NCBI GenBank assembly: GCA_902494545.1
Contig: CABUTP010000029.1
Location: 1 to 10,982 of the forward strand
DNA from: an uncultured Collinsella sp.
Lineage (GTDB): Bacteria > Actinomycetota > Coriobacteriia > Coriobacteriales > Coriobacteriaceae
Length of the DNA stretch: 10,982 bases
Direction: 5' to 3'
Numbering within the stretch: position 1 is the first letter of the stretch; every line of letters starts with the position of its first letter. Positions 1 to 5,338 of this stretch are shown piece after piece. The notes under the pieces are model-generated. The model did no database searches. It saw nothing but the letters and a program-made list of their open reading frames with translations, and was not told the origin of the DNA. The translations under genes and the position numbers were made by a program.

Positions 1-1
1 C

Positions 2-235
2 GCAGACGATGGGCCGGGTGTGGCAGACTGCGACAAGCCTCATATCTTTGAGCGCTTCTTCACCTCAAGCAATACGCGGCCCGTGGATTCGCGTCGAAGC
101 ATCGGCCTTGGGCTGTCGCTCTGCCGCTCCATCGTGGAGGCGCATGGCGGCGTCATCGAAGTTCGCGACAACCACCCCCATGGGGCCGTCTTCCGTTTTA
201 CTCTGCCCGCCGAGGAGATCGAGATTCATGAATAA
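2..235 (+). CDS. kdpD: KdpD-type sensor histidine kinase, C-terminal end (5' truncated by window edge)
   Basis: Only the last 77 codons are in the window, read in the frame starting at base 2. They are the end of a HATPase catalytic domain: a DDGPGV (D-x-G-x-G) box at the very edge, an IFERFF (F box) segment, then the GLGLSL glycine-rich G2 box and a typical C-terminal strand ending FRFTLPAEE. These motifs show an ATP-binding sensor kinase. Assignment to KdpD rests on the overlapping downstream gene, which is clearly KdpE. KdpD is a membrane kinase that senses low K+ or turgor and phosphorylates KdpE to switch on the kdpFABC pump. The stop codon (233-235) lies inside the start of kdpE, an 8-base overlap that suggests translational coupling. 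The sensor and membrane domains are outside the window, so kinase identity is inferred from context. Confidence 0.85.
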   Translation, partial: ADDGPGVADCDKPHIFERFFTSSNTRPVDSRRSIGLGLSLCRSIVEAHGGVIEVRDNHPHGAVFRFTLPAEEIEIHE

Positions 236-932
236 TGCCGCTAAGCCACGCATCCTCCTGGTCGAAGATGACCTGACCGTTCAAAACCTCGTTTCGACCG
301 CACTTGACCTCCACGGCTATATCGTGAGCAAGGTTTGCAACGGCCAGGCCGCCATCATGGATGCGGTGTCGCACGGCCCCAGCCTCATCATGCTCGACCT
401 CGGCCTTCCCGACATTGACGGCATCGAGGTCATCACGAAGATCCGAAGCTGGTCGGCAGTCCCCATTATCGTCATTTCGGCGCGCACCGAAGATTCCGAC
501 AAGATTGCAGCACTTGACGAAGGGGCAGACGACTACCTCACCAAGCCCTTTTCTGTGGATGAGTTGCTCGCACGCGTCCGTGCGAATTTGAGGCGTTCCT
601 CGATGGCGTCGGGCGAGTCGACAGAAGCGAGCACGTTCGACAACGGTCCGCTGCATATCGACTATGCCGCGGGATACGCGACGAAAGACGGACGCGAACT
701 CTCGCTCACCCCAACCGAGTACAAATTGCTCGTCCTTCTGGCGAAAAACGTCGACAAGGTGCTCACCCACACCTTCATCACCCGCGAGATATGGGGCACG
801 AGCTGGGACAGCGATCTGGCGAGCCTGCGCGTGTTCATGCGCACCCTGCGCAAGAAGATCGAGGCAGACCCCTCTCACCCCAAGATGATTCAGACGCACA
901 TGGGTGTCGGATACCGCATGCAGCGTCTCTAG
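228..932 (+). CDS. kdpE: KdpE, OmpR/PhoB-family response regulator
   Basis: Encodes 234 residues, the usual KdpE length. The N-terminal receiver domain (about 8-120) has acidic residues E13/D14/D15, the phosphoacceptor Asp57 in IMLDLGLP, Ser84 at the switch position and Lys106 in YLTKPF. The stretch WSAVPIIVISAR...DKIAALDEGADDYLTKPF is highly characteristic of KdpE. The C-terminal winged-helix DNA-binding domain (about 135-234) has LTPTEYKLLVLL and ends in GVGYRMQRL. I chose the ATG at 228 rather than longer in-frame extensions because the receiver domain starts directly after it, an AGGAG at 213-217 precedes it, and it overlaps the kinase stop as in other kdpDE pairs. When phosphorylated by KdpD, KdpE activates the high-affinity K+ ATPase operon, which is not in the window and probably lies to the left. 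Confidence 0.93.
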   Translation: MNNAAKPRILLVEDDLTVQNLVSTALDLHGYIVSKVCNGQAAIMDAVSHGPSLIMLDLGLPDIDGIEVITKIRSWSAVPIIVISARTEDSDKIAALDEGADDYLTKPFSVDELLARVRANLRRSSMASGESTEASTFDNGPLHIDYAAGYATKDGRELSLTPTEYKLLVLLAKNVDKVLTHTFITREIWGTSWDSDLASLRVFMRTLRKKIEADPSHPKMIQTHMGVGYRMQRL

Positions 933-946
933 CCCACCCCACAAAA

Positions 947-1013
947 AGTTGCGGTGGAATACGGAGTAGATAAGGCCTTTGACAGCCAAAACAGTCCGTA
1001 TGTCACCGCAACT
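947..1013. repeat. 67-bp imperfect palindrome after kdpE (REP-like; possibly bidirectional terminator)
   Basis: The arms AGTTGCGGTG (947-956) and CACCGCAACT (1004-1013) are perfectly complementary. After a 2-base imperfect pair the stem resumes as ATACGGA (959-965) with TCCGTAT (995-1001), leaving a 29-base loop that contains AAGGCCTT. It is preceded by a run of five A (943-947) and followed by TGATTT, so it could act as a weak terminator in both directions between kdpE and the converging small gene. The length and the large loop are more like an interspersed REP-type repeat than a plain terminator. Copy number cannot be judged from this window. Confidence 0.6.
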
Positions 1014-1070
1014 GATTTAACGATGCCCCAAAAATACTCTTCAACTCGCCGCGCTCGCATCCAAATGCGC

Positions 1071-1105
1071 AAAGTGCCCCGCGAACGGATGTCCGCGGGG
1101 CACTT
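1071..1105 (-). terminator. Intrinsic terminator of the Cys-rich FeoB-associated gene
   Basis: A perfect 12-bp stem (1072-1083 with 1094-1105, sequence AAGTGCCCCGCG on the plus strand) with a 10-base loop. Read on the minus strand, the GC-rich stem ends in CACTTT followed by GCGCATTT, giving a short U-tract. It lies 14 bases beyond the stop codon of the gene at 1119-1319. Confidence 0.85.
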
Positions 1106-1118
1106 GGATGTCTGGGCC

Positions 1119-1319
1119 TTACTTGATACCGCGGCCCAAGTCTTCGGCGATTTTGTCTACGCCCTTAAGCGCGGCGCAGGTCTTTTTGTTGGAACAATGT
1201 CCCGTGCAAACACCGCCTTGGGCACAGTCGGCACAGGTGCCCTTGCGGTAGATGCGCACGCACACGGCGACAAACGCAATACCGATAACAGCCAGTACAA
1301 CAATATCGATAGGTGCCAT
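1119..1319 (-). CDS. FeoB-associated Cys-rich membrane protein
   Basis: A 66-residue protein with one N-terminal transmembrane helix (about 4-21, IDIVVLAVIGIAFVAVCV), a short basic stretch (RIYRKG), then a cysteine cluster: C29, C32, C38, C42 and C48, with C20 inside the helix. The order of a membrane anchor followed by C-x2-C and further spaced Cys, and a position directly behind feoB, fit the family of small FeoB-associated Cys-rich membrane proteins (Pfam PF12669). Their biochemical role is not settled; they may handle Fe2+ at the FeoB channel (inference). The ATG at 1317-1319 follows a strong AGGAGG (minus strand, 1327-1332) with 7-base spacing. A terminator separates it from feoB, so it is probably transcribed mainly from its own promoter. 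The C-terminal tail (about 52-66) is charged and soluble. Confidence 0.85.
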   Translation of the reverse strand: MAPIDIVVLAVIGIAFVAVCVRIYRKGTCADCAQGGVCTGHCSNKKTCAALKGVDKIAEDLGRGIK

Positions 1320-1462
1320 AGCAAGCCTCCTCTAGTTAACCACCACTTACTTTACCCCATTCTCCACCTACCAAAAAGGGACAGGTTTATTTTGGTCGGT
1401 TTTATCTGCGGAAACGTCACATCTTAACTTCTGGAGCAAGGCAATCTGTCCCCCATCGCATC

Positions 1463-1495
1463 AAAAAGCCCGGGTATCGCAAGGATACCCGGGCT
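1463..1495 (-). terminator. Intrinsic terminator of the feoA-feoA-feoB operon
   Basis: A perfect 12-bp stem AGCCCGGGTATC (1467-1478) with GATACCCGGGCT (1484-1495) and a 5-base loop. On the minus strand it runs directly into TTTTT (1467-1463). It begins 29 bases beyond the feoB stop codon, a textbook rho-independent terminator. Confidence 0.93.
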
Positions 1496-1524
1496 CGTGG
1501 AAAGGGGCTCGTCCTTATTCGGAC

Positions 1525-3852
1525 TTAAGCGGAAACTACGGCGGAAGCAGTGTTGGTCTCGTCCTCGTCGGTCCAGACATGCTTGGGCATGGGACGGAAG
1601 ATCTGGAAGAGCATCGCAACCAGCAGCACGATGGCCACAACCGTCCAGATACCAAACTGTCCCAACACAAGCAGGTTGTAGAACTGATTGATGAACAGGC
1701 CGATCACCCAAGCGAAGAGGCACTCGTAGCCGATAGCAATCGCGGTCCACTTGCCGGAGTCCATCTGGTTGCGGATGGTACCCATGGCGGCGAAGCAGGG
1801 AGCGCACAGCAGGTTGAAGGCACCGAATGCCACGCAAGCGCCCATGGTCGGGAACATACCAGCAAATGCGGTCCACAGGCTCGGATCGGTCTCGCCGGCA
1901 TCGGCAACGGACAGCAGCGAGCCAGCGGTAGCGACGACATTCTCCTTGGCGACGAGGCCCGAGACGGTCAGCGCGGTGGCCTGCCAAGTGCTAAAGCCGA
2001 GCGGGGCGAAGATCCAAGCGACCAGGTTGCCGAGCATGGCGAGCACGGAGTAGTCCATGAACTCCTCGGGGATGCCGTCCATCGCAGGCAGGAAGCCGAA
2101 GGCACCATTGTAGCTGCCGAAGTTGGACAGGAACCAAACCACGACGGTGGAGGCGAAGATGACCGTGCCGGCCTTCTTGATAAAGGCCCAGCAGCGCTCC
2201 CACACGTGCAGCGCCCAAGAGCGGATCGCCGGGAAGTGGTAGGCAGGAAGCTCCATGACGAACGGGGTCGGACGGCCAGCGAAGAGCTTGGTCTTCTTGA
2301 GCATGAGGCCCGAGGCGATGACGGCAAAGACGCCCAGGAAGTAGAACAGCGGGCTGATCCACGCGGCGGTGGTGGAAGAGTCACCGATGATGGAGCCCAT
2401 GAGCAGGGCGATGATCGGCAGCTTAGCGCCACAGGGGATGAACGTGGTGGTCATGACCGTCATGCGGCGGTCCTTCTCGTTCTCGATGGTTTTGGTAGCC
2501 ATGACGCCGGGGACGCCGCAGCCCGAAGACACGAGCATGGGGATAAAGGACTTACCGGACAGGCCAAAGCGGCGGAACACGCGGTCCATGATGAAGGCGA
2601 CGCGAGCCATATAGCCGCAGTCCTCCAGGAAGGACAGCATCACAAAGAGCAGGAACATCTGCGGCACGAAGCCGAAGATGGCACCCAGGCCGCCAACGAT
2701 ACCGTCACAGACGAGCGAATCGACCAGGCCACCGTCCTCGGTGCCACCCGCCACAAGCGCGTCGTGGACCATGGTGGTAATACCCGGAACATACGGGCCA
2801 TACTCCGCCGGGTCAACCGAATCGGCGGCGTCACCCGCAGCCTCGACAGCTGCGTCATAGGCATCGCGGCCCTGGCCGAGCACGTACCAGCCATCGGTAC
2901 CAAAGAGCTGGTCGTTGGTGAAGTCGGTCACCGTGCCGCCCAGGGTGGAGACGGCGATGTAGTACACGCAGAACATGATGACCACAAAGATCGGCAGACC
3001 CAGGATACGGTTGGTAACCACGCGGTCGATCTTCTCGGAGGTGCTCATCTTGGCCGGAGCCTTGGTCATGCACTCATCGATGATGTGCGCGATGACGCCA
3101 TAGCGCTCACCGGTGATGATGGACTCGGCATCGTCATCGCAGTCCTGCTCGCACTGAGCGACCAGCTGCTCCACGCGAGCGGCTTTCTCCTTGGTGAGGT
3201 TGATGAGCTTGCAGGCGTCCGCGTCGCGCTCGAACAGCTTAACGGCGTAATAGCGGCGCTTGTTGGCGGGAACGCTCACCGGAAGGTTGTTCTCGATGTG
3301 GTCCAGAACGTCCTCGATGGAGGAGTCGAACTTGTGCTCCGGCACCTGGCCCTTGGAAGCAGCGGACTTCTTGACCTGCTCGAAGAGCTCCTTGATGCCC
3401 TTGTTCTTAAGAGCGGAGATCATCATAACCGGGCAGCCGAGCTTCTTGGAAAGCTTGTCCGTATCGATCTTGTCGCCGTTCTTCTCGACCAGGTCGGCCA
3501 TGTTGAGGGCGACGACCACGGGCAGACCGGTCTCGATGACCTGAAGCGCCAGGTACAGGTTGCGCTCGAGGTTGGTAGCGTCGACCACCTGGACGACGAC
3601 ATCGGGCTCGCCGCTCATGAGGTAATCGCGCGAGCACTGCTCTTCGGGGCTGTAGGGGGAAAGCGAGTAGATGCCGGGGAGGTCCGTAATCGTGACGCTC
3701 TTGTCACTCAGGAGCCTAGCCTCCTTTTTCTCAACCGTGACGCCGGGCCAGTTGCCAACGTAGCCGTTGGCGCCGGTGATCAGGTTGAAAAGCGTGGTCT
3801 TGCCGCAGTTGGGGTTGCCCGCCAGCGCGACATGGATCTGAGAATCCGCCAT
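1525..3852 (-). CDS. feoB: FeoB, ferrous iron transporter with N-terminal GTPase domain
   Basis: Encodes 775 residues, the normal length for FeoB. The cytosolic N-terminal G domain has G1 GNPNCGKT (12-19), the switch-I region GNWPGVTVEKK, G3 DLPG (57-60) and G4 NMAD (117-120). A helical spacer (about 165-270) follows, and then the membrane domain from about 283, with the two conserved Gate repeats at FIPMLVSSGCGVPGVMATKT (436-455) and TFIPCGAKLPIIALL (470-484), which contain the pore cysteines C445 and C474. It imports Fe2+ across the cytoplasmic membrane, regulated by GTP and FeoA. An Ala/Asp-rich stretch (about 320-370) between the first membrane helix and the conserved LVDSLVCDGIVGGLG segment looks longer than in typical FeoB. 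The ATG at 3852 is preceded by AAGGAAGAAGGA. It is the third gene of the operon, 123 bases behind feoA-2. Confidence 0.97.
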   Translation of the reverse strand: MADSQIHVALAGNPNCGKTTLFNLITGANGYVGNWPGVTVEKKEARLLSDKSVTITDLPGIYSLSPYSPEEQCSRDYLMSGEPDVVVQVVDATNLERNLYLALQVIETGLPVVVALNMADLVEKNGDKIDTDKLSKKLGCPVMMISALKNKGIKELFEQVKKSAASKGQVPEHKFDSSIEDVLDHIENNLPVSVPANKRRYYAVKLFERDADACKLINLTKEKAARVEQLVAQCEQDCDDDAESIITGERYGVIAHIIDECMTKAPAKMSTSEKIDRVVTNRILGLPIFVVIMFCVYYIAVSTLGGTVTDFTNDQLFGTDGWYVLGQGRDAYDAAVEAAGDAADSVDPAEYGPYVPGITTMVHDALVAGGTEDGGLVDSLVCDGIVGGLGAIFGFVPQMFLLFVMLSFLEDCGYMARVAFIMDRVFRRFGLSGKSFIPMLVSSGCGVPGVMATKTIENEKDRRMTVMTTTFIPCGAKLPIIALLMGSIIGDSSTTAAWISPLFYFLGVFAVIASGLMLKKTKLFAGRPTPFVMELPAYHFPAIRSWALHVWERCWAFIKKAGTVIFASTVVVWFLSNFGSYNGAFGFLPAMDGIPEEFMDYSVLAMLGNLVAWIFAPLGFSTWQATALTVSGLVAKENVVATAGSLLSVADAGETDPSLWTAFAGMFPTMGACVAFGAFNLLCAPCFAAMGTIRNQMDSGKWTAIAIGYECLFAWVIGLFINQFYNLLVLGQFGIWTVVAIVLLVAMLFQIFRPMPKHVWTDEDETNTASAVVSA

Positions 3853-3872
3853 TCAATCCTTCTTCCTTGTGT

Positions 3873-3898
3873 GCCCGCGCTGCTTTCTCCGCACGGGC
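3873..3898 (-). promoter_or_regulatory. Hairpin just upstream of the feoB ribosome-binding site
   Basis: On the minus strand GCCCGTGC (3898-3891) can pair with GCGCGGGC (3880-3873), 8 pairs including one G-U, closing a 10-base loop GGAGAAAGCA. It ends only a few bases before the feoB Shine-Dalgarno, so it could shield or space the feoB start. There is no U-tract, so it is not a terminator. Function is inference. Confidence 0.45.
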
Positions 3899-3920
3899 TG
3901 GATAATGTGCTTCAAAAATG

Positions 3921-3956
3921 CTGCATTAAGTTAGAAATACCTAACTTTATCTGCAG
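3921..3956 (-). promoter_or_regulatory. AAGTTAG-N6-CTAACTT inverted repeat between feoA-2 and feoB (candidate metal-regulator box or attenuator)
   Basis: A perfect 7-bp inverted repeat AAGTTAG (3928-3934) / CTAACTT (3941-3947) with a 6-base spacer, flanked by a second complementary pair CTGCA (3921-3925) / TGCAG (3952-3956). The half-site resembles the TTAG-type half-sites of DtxR-family iron repressors, but the spacer is longer than in the classical 19-bp box. On the minus strand the structure is followed by CATTTTTG, so it may also form a weak attenuator ahead of feoB. The two readings cannot be separated from sequence alone. Confidence 0.5.
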
Positions 3957-3975
3957 AAACATACGCCGCGAGTCC

Positions 3976-4197
3976 TTACTGGACCTCGACGACGGCCGCC
4001 TCCTCCTTGCGGATGGAAAGCTCGTAGCCGCGCACGTTGATCTCGACCGGATCACCGAGCGGTGCAACCTTCACGACCTTGAACGAAGTGCCCTTGATGA
4101 GCCCCAGGTCCATAAGGTGGCGGCGAAGCGCACCCTCACCGTGAAGCTTGACGATGGTGGAGCTCTCGCCCACCTTAACGTCACCCAACGTCTTCAT
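3976..4197 (-). CDS. feoA: FeoA family protein (second of two, adjacent to feoB)
   Basis: A 73-residue SH3-like FeoA domain protein. It has the standard pattern: an N-terminal MKTLGDVKVGESSTIVKL strand region, the RRHLMDLGLIKGTSFKVV motif (about 25-43), the PLGDPVEINVRGYELSIRKEEA segment and a final VVEV strand. FeoA is a small cytosolic protein that binds FeoB and is needed for efficient Fe2+ uptake, probably by modulating GTPase or pore activity. The ATG at 4197 lies behind GGGGGACAAGAGG on the minus strand. It sits 40 bases after feoA-1 and 123 bases before feoB, so all three are probably one transcript. The protein is full length with no truncation. Confidence 0.93.
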   Translation of the reverse strand: MKTLGDVKVGESSTIVKLHGEGALRRHLMDLGLIKGTSFKVVKVAPLGDPVEINVRGYELSIRKEEAAVVEVQ

Positions 4198-4237
4198 CCT
4201 CTTGTCCCCCTTTCAGTGCGTACAGAAATTCCGTCGA

Positions 4238-4480
4238 CTAACCGACGGTCATGATGTGCATGGCAACCTTGGAATCGATGCCAAAGCGTGCGCCCAGCAC
4301 CGTGACGATGATATTGGCGCCACTCGAGCTCACCACGTGGATTTCGTTGCCCTCGACAAAGCCGAGGTCCTTGAGGTGGTGTTTCATGTCCTCATTGCCC
4401 TTTACACGAGACACGCGCACGGTTTCGCCCGCTTTTACCATCGAAAGCGGCATGGCCGGCATCTGCGGTCCGCAAGACAT
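4238..4480 (-). CDS. feoA: FeoA family protein (first gene of the feo operon)
   Basis: An 80-residue protein with a complete FeoA domain from about residue 10: MPLSMVKAGETVRVSRV, then HHLKDLGFVEGNEIHVVS (about 34-51), GANIIVTVLGARFGID and a final AMHIMTV strand. It differs clearly from the second FeoA in sequence, so this is not a recent tandem duplication. The first nine residues (MSCGPQMPA) precede the point where FeoA proteins usually begin; I keep the ATG at 4480 because AGGAG (minus strand) lies 8 bases upstream, whereas the internal Met codons at 7, 10 and 14 have no visible ribosome-binding site. Two FeoA proteins with one FeoB is a known arrangement in Firmicutes and other anaerobes. 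The two may have separate roles at FeoB (inference). Confidence 0.92.
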   Translation of the reverse strand: MSCGPQMPAMPLSMVKAGETVRVSRVKGNEDMKHHLKDLGFVEGNEIHVVSSSGANIIVTVLGARFGIDSKVAMHIMTVG

Positions 4481-4522
4481 GAGTTGCTCCTAACGTCAGT
4501 TCGTCCTCAACATCGACGCGTT

Positions 4523-4576
4523 AAAAGTTAACCACGTCTATGTTCGCTTTAGTAAACTAGCACGTGGCTAACTTTT
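4523..4576 (-). promoter_or_regulatory. Inverted repeat in the feo promoter region (candidate iron-regulator operator)
   Basis: The arms AAAAGTTAACCACGT (4523-4537) and ACGTGGCTAACTTTT (4562-4576) are complementary at 14 of 15 positions, separated by 24 bases. The region lies 43-96 bases upstream of the feoA-1 start, where the operon promoter must be. The arms contain the same AAGTTA / TAACTT core as the repeat between feoA-2 and feoB. Two operator half-sites flanking a promoter for a metal-responsive repressor is the simplest reading. I could not pick out convincing -35/-10 boxes. Confidence 0.5.
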
Positions 4577-4623
4577 TGGAAAGGGTCTCTAATCAATTTT
4601 CGAAAAAGTTTCCTATACGAAAC

Positions 4624-4659
4624 AAAAAGGCGCGGCAAAGGGCTGTCCTTTGCCGCGCC
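4624..4659 (-). terminator. Intrinsic terminator of the HPr gene
   Basis: A perfect 13-bp stem GGCGCGGCAAAGG (4629-4641) / CCTTTGCCGCGCC (4647-4659) with a 5-base loop, followed on the minus strand by TTTTT (4628-4624). It begins 9 bases beyond the HPr stop codon. Confidence 0.94.
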
Positions 4660-4668
4660 CTGTCATGC

Positions 4669-4917
4669 TTAGAGCGAGAGGTTTCTGATCGACGTAACGC
4701 AGGAAGCCTCGTCTACGCCCGAAACGCGGAAAATAATGTCCTCGCCGCACTCGCCGTAGAGAGCCATGAGGCCCATAACGTCGCGACCGTCGGTATGGCG
4801 GTCGCCGATGCTGACCGACACGTCGCTACGATGCCTGGCGATAATGTCGTAGAGCAGCGCAACCGGGCGGGCATGCAATCCCAACGGATCTTTAATCGTC
4901 TTCGTAAATTCGACCAT
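4669..4917 (-). CDS. ptsH: HPr-like phosphocarrier protein with Asp at position 46
   Basis: An 82-residue HPr-fold protein. The active-site motif DPLGLHARPVA places the phosphorylatable histidine at exactly residue 15. HPr passes phosphate from PEP via Enzyme I to the sugar-specific EIIA domains of the PTS. The second conserved segment, normally K-S-I-M-G-V-M, reads R-D-V-M-G-L-M, so Asp46 (codon GAC at 4780-4782) replaces the regulatory Ser46. I start at the ATG at 4917, not the in-frame ATG at 4962, because GGGAGGGG lies just upstream, His falls at residue 15, and the 15 extra residues have no HPr homology. No ptsI is adjacent, and the gene is monocistronic with its own terminator. It may be the general PTS HPr or a regulatory paralogue; the window does not decide. 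Confidence 0.9.
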   Translation of the reverse strand: MVEFTKTIKDPLGLHARPVALLYDIIARHRSDVSVSIGDRHTDGRDVMGLMALYGECGEDIIFRVSGVDEASCVTSIRNLSL

Positions 4918-4971
4918 GTCCCCTCCCACGACATCGCACATTCGGCCGGCAAACCCAGCCACGTGGTAGCT

Positions 4972-4977
4972 ATTGTA
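4972..4977 (-). promoter_or_regulatory. Candidate -10 element (TACAAT) for the HPr gene
   Basis: The minus strand reads CGCTACAATAGC, one mismatch from TATAAT, about 55 bases upstream of the chosen ATG. No good -35 hexamer is visible at 16-18 bases, so the assignment is tentative. Confidence 0.35.
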
Positions 4978-5020
4978 GCGTTAGATGCTTGTCGAGAGCT
5001 CCTCTGAACACCTCGTGGGC

Positions 5021-5226
5021 AAAAAGTGGCAAATATGAGTACTGCCACCAATTTAGTAGCAGCAAAATCGAGAGCAAATTGCCTACTTTGAGTGATTCGA
5101 AGAGGTTGAAAGCCGTCAAACGCCCTTTAAAGGGGGTTGGATAAATTTATTTTGAGCCCATTTTTACTCAGAACAGGCCGAAAAATATGACACCTCTTTT
5201 GCAACAGTACTCATATTTGGCATTTT
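5021..5226. repeat. Non-coding element with terminal inverted repeats (MITE/REP-like)
   Basis: The left end AAAAAGTGGCAAATATGAGTACTG (as positions 5021-5044) is repeated in inverse orientation at 5205-5226; the core CAAATATGAGTACTG matches 15 of 15, with a near match continuing outwards. Between the ends are about 160 bases without a plausible gene, including a CCCTTTAAAGGG palindrome (5123-5134) and further partly complementary segments (GAGGT near 5102-5106, ACCTC near 5192-5196) that would extend a long folded structure. The local composition is AT-richer than the surrounding genes. It sits in the gap between the HPr promoter and the permease terminator. A mobile non-autonomous element or a conserved structured repeat are both possible. 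Confidence 0.55.
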
Positions 5227-5260
5227 ATGAACACGGGGTCCAAACCCATGCCCCAAAGCA

Positions 5261-5291
5261 CAAAAGGAGGGGCCTCGTAAGGCCCCTCCTT
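5261..5291 (-). terminator. Intrinsic terminator of the amino-acid permease gene
   Basis: A perfect 11-bp stem AAGGAGGGGCC (5264-5274) / GGCCCCTCCTT (5281-5291) with a 6-base loop. On the minus strand it ends in CCTTTTGTGCTTT. It lies about 47 bases beyond the permease stop. Confidence 0.9.
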
Positions 5292-5338
5292 AGGAAAGGG
5301 AATCGATTTATTCCACAGCCGCAGATTAATCCTAGCCG

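Noticed and set aside
198..989. Minus-strand open frame of 263 codons opposite kdpE
   Set aside because: A shadow of kdpE in the same register, with no ribosome-binding site or family resemblance.
954..1427. Plus-strand open frame of 157 codons across 954-1427
   Set aside because: It runs through a palindrome, a terminator and the antisense of the Cys-rich gene. The opposite strand has the strong AGGAGG, a membrane helix and a Cys cluster.
1579..4254. Plus-strand open frame of 891 codons opposite feoB and feoA
   Set aside because: Same codon-register effect. The minus strand encodes textbook FeoB and FeoA proteins, and the antisense product is compositionally biased with no motif.
4523..4576. 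Plus-strand intrinsic terminator ending in ACTTTTT
   Set aside because: The stem and T-run would fit, but there is no plus-strand gene to terminate and the 24-base loop is large. An operator or promoter role is more likely.
4564..5007. Plus-strand open frame of 147 codons opposite the HPr gene
   Set aside because: It begins within the feo promoter repeat, crosses the HPr terminator and is antisense to an unmistakable HPr.
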